From the NCBI GenBank assembly GCA_049472395.1, contig JBLIRR010000012.1, positions 62,001 through 126,000 on the forward strand: DNA of 64,000 nt, read 5' to 3'. The stretch's first letter is position 1. The number at the start of each line of letters is the position of its first letter. This DNA comes from JBLIRR01 sp049472395 (GTDB lineage: Bacteria; SZUA-182; DTGQ01; JBLIRR01). Below the pieces are notes generated by a model, which ran no database searches, was not told the origin of the DNA, and saw nothing but the letters and a program-made list of their open reading frames with translations. Shown piece after piece: positions 7,840 through 17,064 of the stretch. The position numbers were made by a program, and so were the translations under genes.

Positions 7840-10653
7840 CTAGAGCTTTTTTTCAGTCCCTTTTATAGGATCTCCAGATTCAAATGGTACGTTTTGCTCA
7901 AGGATTTCTGCTACAGCCGTGCTTTCGTTTACCTTTTTTATGAGGATATACCCTTTTGTGGTTCTTTCTTCTGGTGTATCTAATTCCGGTGTATTTAAGA
8001 CCGTGAAGACCTGATCCTGCCTCACTCCCATATTATGTCCAAGATTAATCTTGATCTCATCTCCTTCCAAAGACATTATTCTACCTTTGAGAGGGTAATG
8101 GGTTGCGAGATTCTCGATGGTTTTACGGACCAATTCGGAGGCAATAGTTTCTAAGCTCTCTGTCTCAGGAAAGAATGGTTGAGAGAATGCAGTGAGTATT
8201 TCAGTACTGTGTGTTTCTACAAGGCGAAGGCTTATTTCCGATTGTAATCCTTCACGTGTTTTATATGAGACGGGCTCAGGGAAAAGAATGATGCGGGCAG
8301 AGAGCAGTGTATAGGCATCCTGTAATGATTTTGATGAAAGTGTGGGAATCCCAATCTGAAGCTCCTGCAATATTCCTGCTATCCTTTTTCGCTCAAGTAC
8401 GGACAAGCCAATTGAGGTGGTCTGAGTAAATACCTCAATCATCCTATTGAAAAGCTTTTCATAATGACCCTTCAAGGATACAACAGCAGGATCATCCAGT
8501 TCCTGCCAGTTCGGTGCAATGATACAAATGGAGATAGGCTGTGATGTCCATGTATCTGACTGGCTCTTGGTTGCGAAAAAACCTTTATTGTTAAATTGTT
8601 GGGTAAGCTGATCTTGATAGGAAGAAAGAATTTGAATAGTCTGTGTTATTTTTTGAAAATCAGGGTCTATTCCGGCTTCTTGAATGTAAGAGGGGAAAAT
8701 GTTCGGAAGATTTCCATGAGGATCTTTATATGATTTTTTAAGACCCATATAGGCGTTTGTAATAAGAAGCATAATGATAAGAGAGAGGCTTGCTCCCGTG
8801 AGCACTTGTTTCCATGACCAGGTTTTTTTATTGCTCTCTTTTATGTTTAAATCTCTATGAGCTGTCTCTGACCTCACCATGCAATATTTTTTCTCATCCG
8901 GCTCTGGCTCCTTGATTTGTTCCATATAATTCGATGTGGGATCTCCGTACAGGACATAGCTTGCCCAGATAATCGCCTCTTCTTCATATTGATTAATTAA
9001 TGAGAGCCTAGCTTTTCTTAAAGCTTCTCCTATGCTCATGCCAGAGAGAATGTTTTCATAGAATTCTAATGCAAAATAACTTCCTTGGTTATCAGGAATT
9101 TCCCAGAATGTCCCAATGTAATGTTTTACTCCTGCTAAAAGAAACGCATTGGCCAATCCGAAGATTTCCTCCTGAAATTGTTCTTTTAAGGTCCATTCAT
9201 TAGTGCGTGCTGATTGACATGCATTCGAGAAAATAAGGGCGGGCATCTTTGAGGTGGCTATTGTGCTGATATCCCGTGCTGTGATGTTTTTACCTCCGGT
9301 TTTCCATCCACTCTCCTCGGGGCTTGTGTGATTAAACTCGGCATGACCTGCAAAATGGACAATATCAAATTGTTCAAATTTTTTTTTCAGATATTCACAG
9401 GTCAGGTTTTTTGAGCGTAAGGTAATATTTATGAAATTCTTTTCTCTCAGCATGAAGTCACGAATCCGAGAGCCTTCTGCATATGCATTCTTCAGATCCC
9501 CTTCCAGGTCTGCTATGATCAGCATATTTAATGGCTTTGACAATACCCGTGATTTACTTCCATTCACTGTCTGTTTGGTTTTTACTAATCTCCCCATATT
9601 GAAACGTTGACAAAGGAATTGATGGCCATCAAAAATAAGCTCCCAAGGGATCTGGACGAGTTGGTCATCGATATGTAAGGTTAAGTAATGCGCCCTTGTT
9701 TCGTCAAGCTTTTTCTTAAGGGAAGGGGAAAACAGTTTTTCATAAAAGGCCTGCCCAGTCTCTCTTAGTTTTAGGAGAAGCTCACGCTTGAAAATACCCA
9801 GGCGAAGCGCTTTATTAAAGGTATCGACCATCTCATTGCATTCTTTATTAATCCACTCCATGGAGATTGGGATCTGTTCATAATGACGAATAGTGCTTTC
9901 TTCTCCGGCCATGTGCTCATTAGAGCTAATTTTTAAATGATCCCTCTCACAAAGCACTTCGAGCCGAAAGACCATTATGGATTTTTTCATTCTCTCTTCA
10001 TCGGGTTCTTCACTAGCGCGCAGTTTCGGCTTTCCCCAGATGACCTGGAAAAGCTTTAAAGATTGAGCCCTACCTCTTGGAAGAGAGTATTTATCATACA
10101 TACAGGTAATGTCCTCAGAGGATTTGACTTTTTCATAGACCTTCTTTGAGATAATTATCTGATAAGCCTTAGCGTGAGATTGGATACGTGATGCTTGACT
10201 TACCGCATTACCATAAATATCTGACTCCTTCATATAAACCTCATCCCAACTTATGCCGATCCTCACATGTATTTTAGAAATTTCTCCTATGATGGTGTTA
10301 TAGGCATATAATCTTTTCTGAATTGCTATTGAGGCTTTTACTGCCGAGAGAGGATCTGGGAAATAGGCCATAAGCTCATCTCCCAGGGTTTTATATATCG
10401 TCCCCTTATTGCCTGCAATGATAGGCATGACGATCTGCCTGAGTTTTTGCACAAGACTTTTCCCGCACACATCACTGCGGGTATCAATAAAGTTTGGATA
10501 GTCATAAATGTTGGCAAAAAGAATAGCGAGTTTCTTCTTGTATTGTCCATTTAAAATTTCATCAATAAATTCTTTCCCCACTAATATTTCTTCAATCATG
10601 CCAGGGAATTTTCCAAAGAATACTTCATGATCTCTTGGCTTTAATTCCTCCAT
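7840..10653 (-). CDS. membrane protein: class III cyclase-like + CHAT (caspase-like) + CsgG-like
   Basis: 937 residues in three blocks. Residues 40-205 match class III nucleotide cyclases (LAILFANIYDY, KTLGDELMAYF, IYGNAVSQASRI). Asp92 and Arg156 are kept, but the first metal Asp is Asn48 and the usual Asn before the catalytic Arg is Ser152, so activity is doubtful. Residues about 320-575 are a CHAT domain: IPWELIFDG, the catalytic His in IVHFAGH (His437), the catalytic Cys in IFSNACQSA (Cys479), then GTFWEIPDN and ASYVLYGDP. One membrane helix lies at about 616-635. The periplasmic part has a CsgG-like region (705-850; ISICIIAPNW, LSVLERKRIAGIL) and a FlgT-C-like tail (855-932). CHAT domains are caspase-family cysteine proteases. 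The topology suggests a periplasmic sensor controlling a cytoplasmic protease. Partner: the lipoprotein gene 9 nt downstream. Confidence 0.85.
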   Translation of the reverse strand: MEELKPRDHEVFFGKFPGMIEEILVGKEFIDEILNGQYKKKLAILFANIYDYPNFIDTRSDVCGKSLVQKLRQIVMPIIAGNKGTIYKTLGDELMAYFPDPLSAVKASIAIQKRLYAYNTIIGEISKIHVRIGISWDEVYMKESDIYGNAVSQASRIQSHAKAYQIIISKKVYEKVKSSEDITCMYDKYSLPRGRAQSLKLFQVIWGKPKLRASEEPDEERMKKSIMVFRLEVLCERDHLKISSNEHMAGEESTIRHYEQIPISMEWINKECNEMVDTFNKALRLGIFKRELLLKLRETGQAFYEKLFSPSLKKKLDETRAHYLTLHIDDQLVQIPWELIFDGHQFLCQRFNMGRLVKTKQTVNGSKSRVLSKPLNMLIIADLEGDLKNAYAEGSRIRDFMLREKNFINITLRSKNLTCEYLKKKFEQFDIVHFAGHAEFNHTSPEESGWKTGGKNITARDISTIATSKMPALIFSNACQSARTNEWTLKEQFQEEIFGLANAFLLAGVKHYIGTFWEIPDNQGSYFALEFYENILSGMSIGEALRKARLSLINQYEEEAIIWASYVLYGDPTSNYMEQIKEPEPDEKKYCMVRSETAHRDLNIKESNKKTWSWKQVLTGASLSLIIMLLITNAYMGLKKSYKDPHGNLPNIFPSYIQEAGIDPDFQKITQTIQILSSYQDQLTQQFNNKGFFATKSQSDTWTSQPISICIIAPNWQELDDPAVVSLKGHYEKLFNRMIEVFTQTTSIGLSVLERKRIAGILQELQIGIPTLSSKSLQDAYTLLSARIILFPEPVSYKTREGLQSEISLRLVETHSTEILTAFSQPFFPETESLETIASELVRKTIENLATHYPLKGRIMSLEGDEIKINLGHNMGVRQDQVFTVLNTPELDTPEERTTKGYILIKKVNESTAVAEILEQNVPFESGDPIKGTEKKL

Positions 10654-10686
10654 TGTATGTCTCCTCGGTCTAACATAAATAAAGCC

Positions 10687-11040
10687 TTAACACGTAAGAT
10701 GAAGCGCGGCAACAGCCTTTTTGATTTTGTAAATAGTATTATAGTGTTCGACGGCGGCTGCTGTTTTAGCTATATACACCCCGATTCCCTGGGCTTCAAT
10801 TTCTCGCTGAACGTTAGGGGAAACTCTCATAAGTCCTGGTGTGCCTTTTCCAATAACCAAGATTTCCGGCTTATACTCAATTATTTCTTGTATATCATCC
10901 ATACAAAGATTGTGTCCTTCCTTGCGCCACCATGATGAATTAATCCTCTCCGGATAGATTATCACATCAGAGGTATACACCTTCCCGTTAATTTTTACGT
11001 GCCCAAAGCTATAAGAATCAATCATAAAGATATTACTCAC
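10687..11040 (-). CDS. Mth938/AAMDC-domain protein (DUF498)
   Basis: A 117-residue single-domain protein of the Mth938-like family, related to mitochondrial complex I assembly factor NDUFAF3; its bacterial function is not established. Family signatures are visible: IDSYSFGHVKINGKVYTSDV at the N-terminus, then PEILVIGKGTPGLMRVSP and the helix-strand GIGVYIAKTAAAVEHYN. The size is typical. It lies 33 nt upstream of the CHAT gene on the same strand and could be co-transcribed with it, although nothing in the sequence links the functions. Confidence 0.85.
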   Translation of the reverse strand: MSNIFMIDSYSFGHVKINGKVYTSDVIIYPERINSSWWRKEGHNLCMDDIQEIIEYKPEILVIGKGTPGLMRVSPNVQREIEAQGIGVYIAKTAAAVEHYNTIYKIKKAVAALHLTC

Positions 11041-11064
11041 CCATTATAATATAGTATGACATTA

Positions 11065-11093
11065 AGAATACATTATATTATAAATATTGTCAA
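11065..11093 (-). promoter_or_regulatory. sigma-70-like promoter for the Mth938-like gene
   Basis: On the minus strand TTGACA (11093-11088) is followed after 17 nt by TATTCT (11070-11065), about 25 nt before the start codon at 11040. The rest of the 333-nt gap 11041-11373 is AT-rich and I see no gene in it. Confidence 0.5.
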
Positions 11094-11327
11094 TGATACT
11101 ATATGCTTTTTCCATAAATTTTTATATCAATATCAACTTTTGCATTTATCTATAATCGAGATATTATGATGATATTATTGAGCTTTGGTTTAAGCTCAAA
11201 ACTAACAAGAAGTTAAAAATAAATTATATGTAAACATTGTAAATATGACTCTATAGATTTAGTATTTTCAAGTTGTTGTATAAAAAGTGCAGAAGTTGAG
11301 TAGCACTCTGAAAAACAGAATTACGAT

Positions 11328-11356
11328 TTGACAAAGAAAAGTTTTTCGTATACACT
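11328..11356 (+). promoter_or_regulatory. sigma-70-like promoter for tRNA-Leu
   Basis: TTGACA at 11328-11333, a 17-nt spacer and TACACT at 11351-11356 place a transcription start just before the tRNA at 11374. Confidence 0.55.
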
Positions 11357-11373
11357 AATGTCCAATTTTGGTT

Positions 11374-11461
11374 GCCGGGGTGGCGGAACAGGCAGACGCA
11401 AGGGACTTAAAATCCCTCGGTATCTTATACCGTGGGGGTTCGATTCCCCCCTCCGGCACCA
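11374..11461 (+). tRNA. tRNA-Leu (anticodon TAA)
   Basis: The acceptor stem GCCGGGG pairs with CTCCGGC (one G-T). The anticodon stem AGGGA/TCCCT encloses a loop with TAA. A long variable arm (CGGTATCTTATACCG) marks a class II tRNA, and the T-arm has GGTTCGATTCC. Discriminator A and an encoded CCA end at 11461. The sequence closely follows the standard bacterial tRNA-Leu(UAA), which reads UUA codons. Confidence 0.96.
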
Positions 11462-11483
11462 TTAAATGCAATGATTTTTTTGG

Positions 11484-11514
11484 AGGATTGGTCTTAAGTG
11501 ACCAATCCTTTTTT
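11484..11514 (+). terminator. intrinsic terminator after tRNA-Leu
   Basis: AGGATTGGTC and GACCAATCCT form a perfect 10-bp stem with the loop TTAAGT, directly followed by a T-run. It lies 23 nt past the tRNA 3' end. Confidence 0.9.
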
Positions 11515-11783
11515 GTTTTCTGCAACTTATCTCTAAAAAAACCTCTTCTGTGATTATTTTCATCATCTAAAGAGACAATCCATTTTTTTATTTAAATACG
11601 TGGTCTATTCCTACCAGATCGCCGAATAATAATAAAGAAGCTTTTTTTATATAAACGATTATTACTAATTAAAATACTCCTTTATTGTAATATATTATTA
11701 AGAATGTTAAAATTGTAATAAAGACGCCTCATAATCATATTGATTCATAAGGTGTATTTAAGGTAAAAATAAAGGAGAGAATC

Positions 11784-11879
11784 ATGGCTGACGGAAAAAA
11801 ACCCATAGACGGTATATGGGCATTAATCATATTCGGGTCTTTATTGGGAATGGTTTTTTTGCTGGGCTTTTTTGTGTAA
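11784..11879 (+). CDS. 31-residue single-pass membrane peptide
   Basis: A very short gene: ATG 11784 preceded by AAAGGAGAG with 5 nt spacing, and stop TAA at 11877. The product begins MADGKKPIDGIWALI, hydrophilic and lysine-containing for about eight residues, followed by one membrane helix of about 20 residues (IIFGSLLGMVFLLGFFV to the C-terminus). The strong ribosome-binding site and clean hydrophobic layout support translation. It is convergent with the U32 peptidase gene, which ends 11 nt away. I know no family for it; stress-linked or regulatory membrane peptides are often of this size, but a role here would be guesswork. The region 11515-11783 upstream holds no other gene that I can see. 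Confidence 0.65.
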   Translation: MADGKKPIDGIWALIIFGSLLGMVFLLGFFV

Positions 11880-11889
11880 CCTAAGAATT

Positions 11890-13872
11890 TTATCGCAGTC
11901 CCACATCCCAATTCCATATACCAGGTCGATTTTTTAGTTTTACATTCGAGGGTATAGGTTCAACTAAATGTATAAATAACCTATAGCCAGCCTTGAGCAA
12001 CTCTTCTTCTTTCGATATAAGATCAAGCTTCCAGTTTGGAAAGATCCAATAATTCTGCCCATATCGGGATACCCATGCTTTTTCAGCCTTTGGGCTCGTG
12101 AAAGGGTGATTTATTTTTATCTGGTGATTAAGGACACGAGAGATGCATAATGGCCAACTGCCAGAGAGGACAATTCCAAGGGGAAGAGGACTCTGCTTTG
12201 CTAAAAGAAGAAAATCTTTCTTTCCTGGTTCCGGGCTCACAATAATGCCTGTAAAACCCATTGATGCTGCAATCGAAATCGCCAGAGCATTTGCGATATT
12301 ACAGAATGGGCCGGCCCAAAGTTCCATATTTTTGGATCTTGAAAAGTATGATAACTGCCAGGGATTATTGAGAATAAATTTTCGTGCGCCTTTGCTTCGC
12401 AATTTCTTTATCATGGATTTTATCGAGTCATTTTCGTCAGGCCATATCACGGGTGGAAGCCACCACCAGAGCAAGGGAGCACCCTTAAGATTAATTTTGT
12501 GTAACGATTCGGCTGACAGCCATAGGCCAGTCTCGTCATTCACTCTAGAGGCTGCAATAGTCCTGTATATTCTAAGAGTACGGGGTTTGATTTTATGAGG
12601 GAAGGGCCTTGGAAATGAAATTTTACATAAGGGAATGTTTTCACGCGGAAGAGCATTTGTTGTTATTCTCGCTTCTTCTCCTTTTATGAGAGTATCAAGC
12701 TCCTTTTCTCGTCGGTCCTTAAGGAACACGGGTACATTTCTCAGAGGGCCTCTATTGAGTGAAGGCTTAATGTAAAAAAACTTACCCCTTGGAACATAAA
12801 TTTTTACCTGAATAATCTGGTGCCACTTGTCATCTTCATAGCCCACGCGCAATACATCGCCAGGGATAAGTTCTTCCCTGGTTACTATAAAGGGTTTCTG
12901 CCCTGATCCCTTAATTCTGCCGACAAGTAATCCTGAGCCGGTCTGATCTTCAGTATGAATAGGATTCTGAGGTCTGTGAGATAATAGATTATAATGAGTG
13001 TACACACGACCTAATGCATACGCAAGGAGCCTTAACGCTTCTTTTTTTGTCTGAGAATCCCTGCCTTTATCACGCAGCATTTTATATGCCCGCACGGTGT
13101 GATACACATAATGCGGTCCCTTTTTGCGCCCCTCGATCTTCCAGGCGCGCACTTGGGGGATTGAAAGGAGCACTTTCACAAGAATATCCATACTGAAATC
13201 ACGGCAGGAAAAATACCGACGCGGACGATGATTTTGTATATAGCGTCTTCTGCATGGCTGTACACATTGGCCTCGAAGCCCACTCTTGCCGCCTAAATAG
13301 CTGCTCCAATAACACCTTCCGGAAATACCGTAACAAAGGGCACCATGGACGAAGACTTCAATATCCAATCCTGATGGACATGCCTGGGCACATGTTTTGA
13401 TTTCGTCAATACTGAGTTCTCTGGGCATGATTATCCGGTCAATGGGGACCTTTTGTTTGATGAACCTTAATGCTTCGGGAAAACCCACATCAGAGAGGGT
13501 TGAAAGATGGATTTTCCCTTTAAAGCCTATTTGTTTAATAAGTTCGAAAAGCGCAAGATCCTGGATGATTAATCCATCAGGTTTCACCTGATTTTTTAAT
13601 TGAGTAAGGAGCATACCCGCATCGCCTACTTCGTCGGGCTTTAAGAGAGTATTAAGGGCAATATATACCTTGACCTTGTTTTCATGGGCAAGGGCAACCA
13701 ATGGTATAAGCTGCTCTACTGTAAAGTTTTTCGCTTCCATCCTGGCAGAAAAAGATTTGAGCCCGCAGTAAATTGCATCAGCTCCTGCGGCCAATGCAGC
13801 AAAGAATGAAGCCTTATTGCCGGCAGGTGCCATAATAGATGGCGGAGGTGTGCTTTCAGCTTTCTCTGTCAT
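11890..13872 (-). CDS. U32-family peptidase
   Basis: 660 residues. The N-terminal barrel opens with IMAPAGNKASFFAALAAGADAIYCG (read here as the U32 start), then the family core EVFVHGALCYGISGRCY followed by GLRGQCVQPCRRRY, whose cysteines match the Fe-S-ligand set of U32 proteins such as UbiU/UbiV, TrhP and RlhA. The C-terminal half (about residue 300 on) corresponds to the extra domains of long U32 members. Known relatives act in tRNA or rRNA hydroxylation or ubiquinone hydroxylation; collagenase activity was the older label. No ubiquinone genes are near, so an RNA-modification role is likelier, but this is inference. It stands alone on the minus strand, with ATG 13872 the first usable start. 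Confidence 0.88.
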   Translation of the reverse strand: MTEKAESTPPPSIMAPAGNKASFFAALAAGADAIYCGLKSFSARMEAKNFTVEQLIPLVALAHENKVKVYIALNTLLKPDEVGDAGMLLTQLKNQVKPDGLIIQDLALFELIKQIGFKGKIHLSTLSDVGFPEALRFIKQKVPIDRIIMPRELSIDEIKTCAQACPSGLDIEVFVHGALCYGISGRCYWSSYLGGKSGLRGQCVQPCRRRYIQNHRPRRYFSCRDFSMDILVKVLLSIPQVRAWKIEGRKKGPHYVYHTVRAYKMLRDKGRDSQTKKEALRLLAYALGRVYTHYNLLSHRPQNPIHTEDQTGSGLLVGRIKGSGQKPFIVTREELIPGDVLRVGYEDDKWHQIIQVKIYVPRGKFFYIKPSLNRGPLRNVPVFLKDRREKELDTLIKGEEARITTNALPRENIPLCKISFPRPFPHKIKPRTLRIYRTIAASRVNDETGLWLSAESLHKINLKGAPLLWWWLPPVIWPDENDSIKSMIKKLRSKGARKFILNNPWQLSYFSRSKNMELWAGPFCNIANALAISIAASMGFTGIIVSPEPGKKDFLLLAKQSPLPLGIVLSGSWPLCISRVLNHQIKINHPFTSPKAEKAWVSRYGQNYWIFPNWKLDLISKEEELLKAGYRLFIHLVEPIPSNVKLKNRPGIWNWDVGLR

Positions 13873-14110
13873 AAAAAGTGCCCTGATTCTTTAAGATTAC
13901 GAAGAAAATAGTAAAATATCAACCATATAAGAGATGCCTGAACCGTTGATTATACTTATTTTAAAGATAGCATTTTATTACGTGAATGTAAAATAGAGAG
14001 AGAAAGCTGAGGGATGATCGAATAGATTGACATAATGAGAATAAATATGGTAATGTACCATTATTTTGGGAAATTATTTAATTCTGTCATGATATCTGCG
14101 GTTTACTATA

Positions 14111-15571
14111 ATGCATAAAAAGGCTGAAACTCTAATAGAATTTTTGCAGAACAATGGCGCCTCCTATGGTGATATTCGAATCCATCTTGATGATGAGACA
14201 GAGTCTTTTCAGACATTAAATGGGGTGATCCAGGAAACATCGAGAAGAGCGGCACAAGGTATCGGCATCCGGGTACTTTATAATGGTGCATGGGGATTTG
14301 CCTCGACCGAGGATTTTACTCGGATGGAATTATGTGCGAGGACAGCCCTTAATAATGCACAAAGTGCCTCGGCTCTCATACGCTCACCTATTGAGTTAGC
14401 GCCAAAAATGATATATCAGGACAATTTCACCTCTCCCGTGGGCACTGATCCTTTCAGTATTACAACAAATGAGAAGATAAAACTTCTTCTTGAACTTGAC
14501 GGGAAAATAAAAGATCCGAGGCTTTCATATTGGACAGTGTTCGCGGTTTTTGATAAAAAGAAGATACTTTTTCTCGATACCGAAGGTGCCCGGATCGAGA
14601 GAAACCTTCATGATATCGATGCGGGATTAATGGCCTTTACGAATGATCCGCAAGGCAGACAGCACAGGAGGAGTCATAATCTTTTCCTAGATGCCGATGG
14701 GAAAATCGGCTGGGAGTCTCTTCTCAGCGCCCCTCACTTTCTTTCACATGCAACAAGGATAAAAAATGAGCTTTGTGAGGTAATTGAGGCGGAAAAGTGC
14801 CCGCACAGGGTATGTGATCTAATTCTTTTAAACGAAATGATGGCTCTCCAGGTTCATGAAACCATAGGGCATGCGCTTGAGCTTGATCGTATTCTTGGGT
14901 ATGAATTAAGTTATGCGGGGGGAAGTCACATTGAGCTGAAGGATTTTGGCAGGCTCAAGTTTGGAAGTTCTAAACTCAATGTAAGGGCTGACGGGACGGT
15001 CAAGAATTCACCTGGCTCTGTCGGCTATGATGATGACGGGGTGAAGGCGAAAAATGTAGTGCTTATAGAAAATGGAATATTAAAAAGCGCTCTTACCTCA
15101 AGACAGATGGTCAAAGAGGCAAATAAAAAAGCAGGAAAAATCATTTTTGAAAGCTCCGGAGGGGCGAACAGGGCCTCAGGTTATAACAGGTTGCCAATTG
15201 AAAGAATGAATAATATTAATGTTGATCCGGGTGATGATGGTGATATTAATCAAATAATCGCAAGCTGTGAAAGTGGTCTTATGGTCGAGTCTCCGGTTTC
15301 GTGGTCTATTGGATCAAATCGTGAGAATTTTCATTTTGCCACTGAAATTGGATGGGAGATTAAAGAGGGTTCGATAGCAAGAGTTGTAAAGAATCCATCC
15401 TATGGGGGCAGAACATTAGAGTTTTGGAACTCGCTCGCGAAGGTGGGCAATAGCACAACCTGGCGGCTGCAACAGGTCTTTAACTGCGGCAAGGGACAAC
15501 CGAATCAAATCATGCGCCTTGGGCATGGTGTCCCTATTTGTTTATTTAAGAATGTGGAGGTCGGCAATTAG
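14111..15571 (+). CDS. tldD: TldD-like zinc metalloprotease
   Basis: Catalytic subunit of a TldD/TldE-type peptidase, a heterodimeric zinc protease that trims unfolded peptides and, in known cases, matures ribosomal peptides such as microcin B17 or helps degrade CcdA. The 486-residue protein contains the HExxxH zinc motif HETIGH at residues 249-254 within VHETIGHALELDRILG. It also has the conserved GSVGYDDDGVKAKNVVLIENG and the C-terminal NCGKGQPNQIMRLGHGVP (the TldD 'CGK.GQ' region). The length fits the family. The partner gene starts 2 nt after its stop. No obvious peptide precursor gene lies beside the pair. Confidence 0.92.
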   Translation: MHKKAETLIEFLQNNGASYGDIRIHLDDETESFQTLNGVIQETSRRAAQGIGIRVLYNGAWGFASTEDFTRMELCARTALNNAQSASALIRSPIELAPKMIYQDNFTSPVGTDPFSITTNEKIKLLLELDGKIKDPRLSYWTVFAVFDKKKILFLDTEGARIERNLHDIDAGLMAFTNDPQGRQHRRSHNLFLDADGKIGWESLLSAPHFLSHATRIKNELCEVIEAEKCPHRVCDLILLNEMMALQVHETIGHALELDRILGYELSYAGGSHIELKDFGRLKFGSSKLNVRADGTVKNSPGSVGYDDDGVKAKNVVLIENGILKSALTSRQMVKEANKKAGKIIFESSGGANRASGYNRLPIERMNNINVDPGDDGDINQIIASCESGLMVESPVSWSIGSNRENFHFATEIGWEIKEGSIARVVKNPSYGGRTLEFWNSLAKVGNSTTWRLQQVFNCGKGQPNQIMRLGHGVPICLFKNVEVGN

Positions 15572-15573
15572 AT

Positions 15574-16941
15574 ATGGAGACGCTGCTGCATACTCTTCAA
15601 GTCATAAACAATTATATGAAGGAAAGGGATATCTGTGGTGAACTCTTATATCGAGGAGAGAAATCTCATTTATTGAGGGTAGCCAATGATCAGGTGTCTC
15701 TTAATGTCACAGAGGAAGGTGGAAAATTCTTTGTCACCTTACAAGATAATAAAAGGTTCGCAAGGGGAAGCATTGCGACCTCAGCTGAGAATATCACCCA
15801 CATTAAGGGCTTGATTGATGATCTTCACGAATCAATCCGATTCTTCCCCGAGGTTCCTTTTTCCACTCCCATGAAGCCCATATGTCAGCACACGCCCTAC
15901 ACAGCTCACTGTGATCCTGAGATAGAAAACATGGAAAGCAGCATTATGCGCGGGCTCTATGAGAAGGCTATAGAGTATTATGCCCCGCGAGGTCTAACAA
16001 CATCAGGCTCTTTTTCTGCAGGAATGTATGAATATGCTCTCATTAATACCCTTGTGGAGATGCCCCTCTATTATAAAGGCACTGATTTTAATACTGAGGT
16101 AGTATTACAGTTGATGGAAGGGAAAAAAGAAGTACGGATCGATTCATGTGGTGCCAGATTATCTCAGAATGATCCGGATAGGCTCTTAAAGGACCTTGAG
16201 AGAAGTGTCCATTGTATGGTAAGCACAGAATGCACTGAAATTAAACCGGGTAAATATGATGTCATTTTTGGTATTAATGCAATTGCCGAGCTTATTTCTT
16301 TTTTGAGTTGGCTCGGATTTGATGGGGAGACCTACGAGTATGAAATGGGAATGCTGCAAAAGAGCATCCATAAAATGGGGGATAGGATTTTGGGTGAGAA
16401 TTTTACCCTTATTGATGACCCTGAAGATCCTGATATATTATATGCCCATCCCTTTGGAATCAATGGAGTAGAGCGCAAAGGCATAAGGATTTTTGACAAG
16501 GGGAGAATATGCTATCTTTATTATTCTGATAAATTGAGTGCAGACAGATTTGGACATGCGGTAAATAACGATATTTCTACTGCAAACTTGAAATTATTGG
16601 GAGGAGAGGGCCCGGCAAGTTTTAATGAGATGGTCTCACATTGTGCTGCCCAGACAATATATATCCCCTATCTTCATTATATGCATTCACCGAACAGAGC
16701 GGCGGGTGAGATTACCGCAACAACACGATTTGGCACATTTTTACTTGAGGATGGCAAGGTCAAGAAGCATTTTATTAATTTTCGCTTACATGACACATTA
16801 TTTAACATCTTTAGTAACATTGAGTGGTTAAGCAGCACTCTGTCAGCAGTTAATCTTGCGGATACCTATGATCTGCGTTTTGCCAAAAGCCTCACCGCTC
16901 CTTTATATATGAGAGTAAAGGGAGTGTCACTTAGCAATTAA
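15574..16941 (+). CDS. TldE/PmbA-like protease subunit
   Basis: 455 residues; the non-catalytic partner of TldD in the same two-gene operon. It lacks HExxxH, as expected for TldE. Family features are the N-terminal substrate-groove fold (LLRVANDQVSLNVTEEGG), a central domain with KPGKYDVIFGINAIAELI, and the C-terminal GRICYLYYSDKLSADRFGHAV. The start ATG 15574 lies 2 nt after the tldD stop, so translation is coupled. Sequence similarity to E. coli PmbA is low by eye, so this may be one of the short archaeal/deltaproteobacterial-type partners. Confidence 0.85.
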   Translation: METLLHTLQVINNYMKERDICGELLYRGEKSHLLRVANDQVSLNVTEEGGKFFVTLQDNKRFARGSIATSAENITHIKGLIDDLHESIRFFPEVPFSTPMKPICQHTPYTAHCDPEIENMESSIMRGLYEKAIEYYAPRGLTTSGSFSAGMYEYALINTLVEMPLYYKGTDFNTEVVLQLMEGKKEVRIDSCGARLSQNDPDRLLKDLERSVHCMVSTECTEIKPGKYDVIFGINAIAELISFLSWLGFDGETYEYEMGMLQKSIHKMGDRILGENFTLIDDPEDPDILYAHPFGINGVERKGIRIFDKGRICYLYYSDKLSADRFGHAVNNDISTANLKLLGGEGPASFNEMVSHCAAQTIYIPYLHYMHSPNRAAGEITATTRFGTFLLEDGKVKKHFINFRLHDTLFNIFSNIEWLSSTLSAVNLADTYDLRFAKSLTAPLYMRVKGVSLSN

Positions 16942-16976
16942 ATTTCTTTCAGAAATTATTATTTCACTATAGAGAT

Positions 16977-17029
16977 CACAGAGATCACAGTAGTAGAGTG
17001 AAATCACCGTCTCCGCTGTGATCTCTGTG
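16977..17029. terminator. 14-bp inverted repeat between convergent genes
   Basis: CACAGAGATCACAG (16977-16990) and CTGTGATCTCTGTG (17016-17029) form a perfect 14-bp stem with a 25-nt loop. It lies between the tldE stop and the convergent secreted-protein gene and may serve both as a transcript end. No strong T-run follows on either strand. Confidence 0.5.
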
Positions 17030-17064
17030 GTTAATTTTAAAAAATCTTATTTCTCTTTTTCATT

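Noticed and set aside
10338..10550. 70-codon minus-strand ORF inside the CHAT gene
   Set aside because: Shadow frame within a long, well-supported gene.
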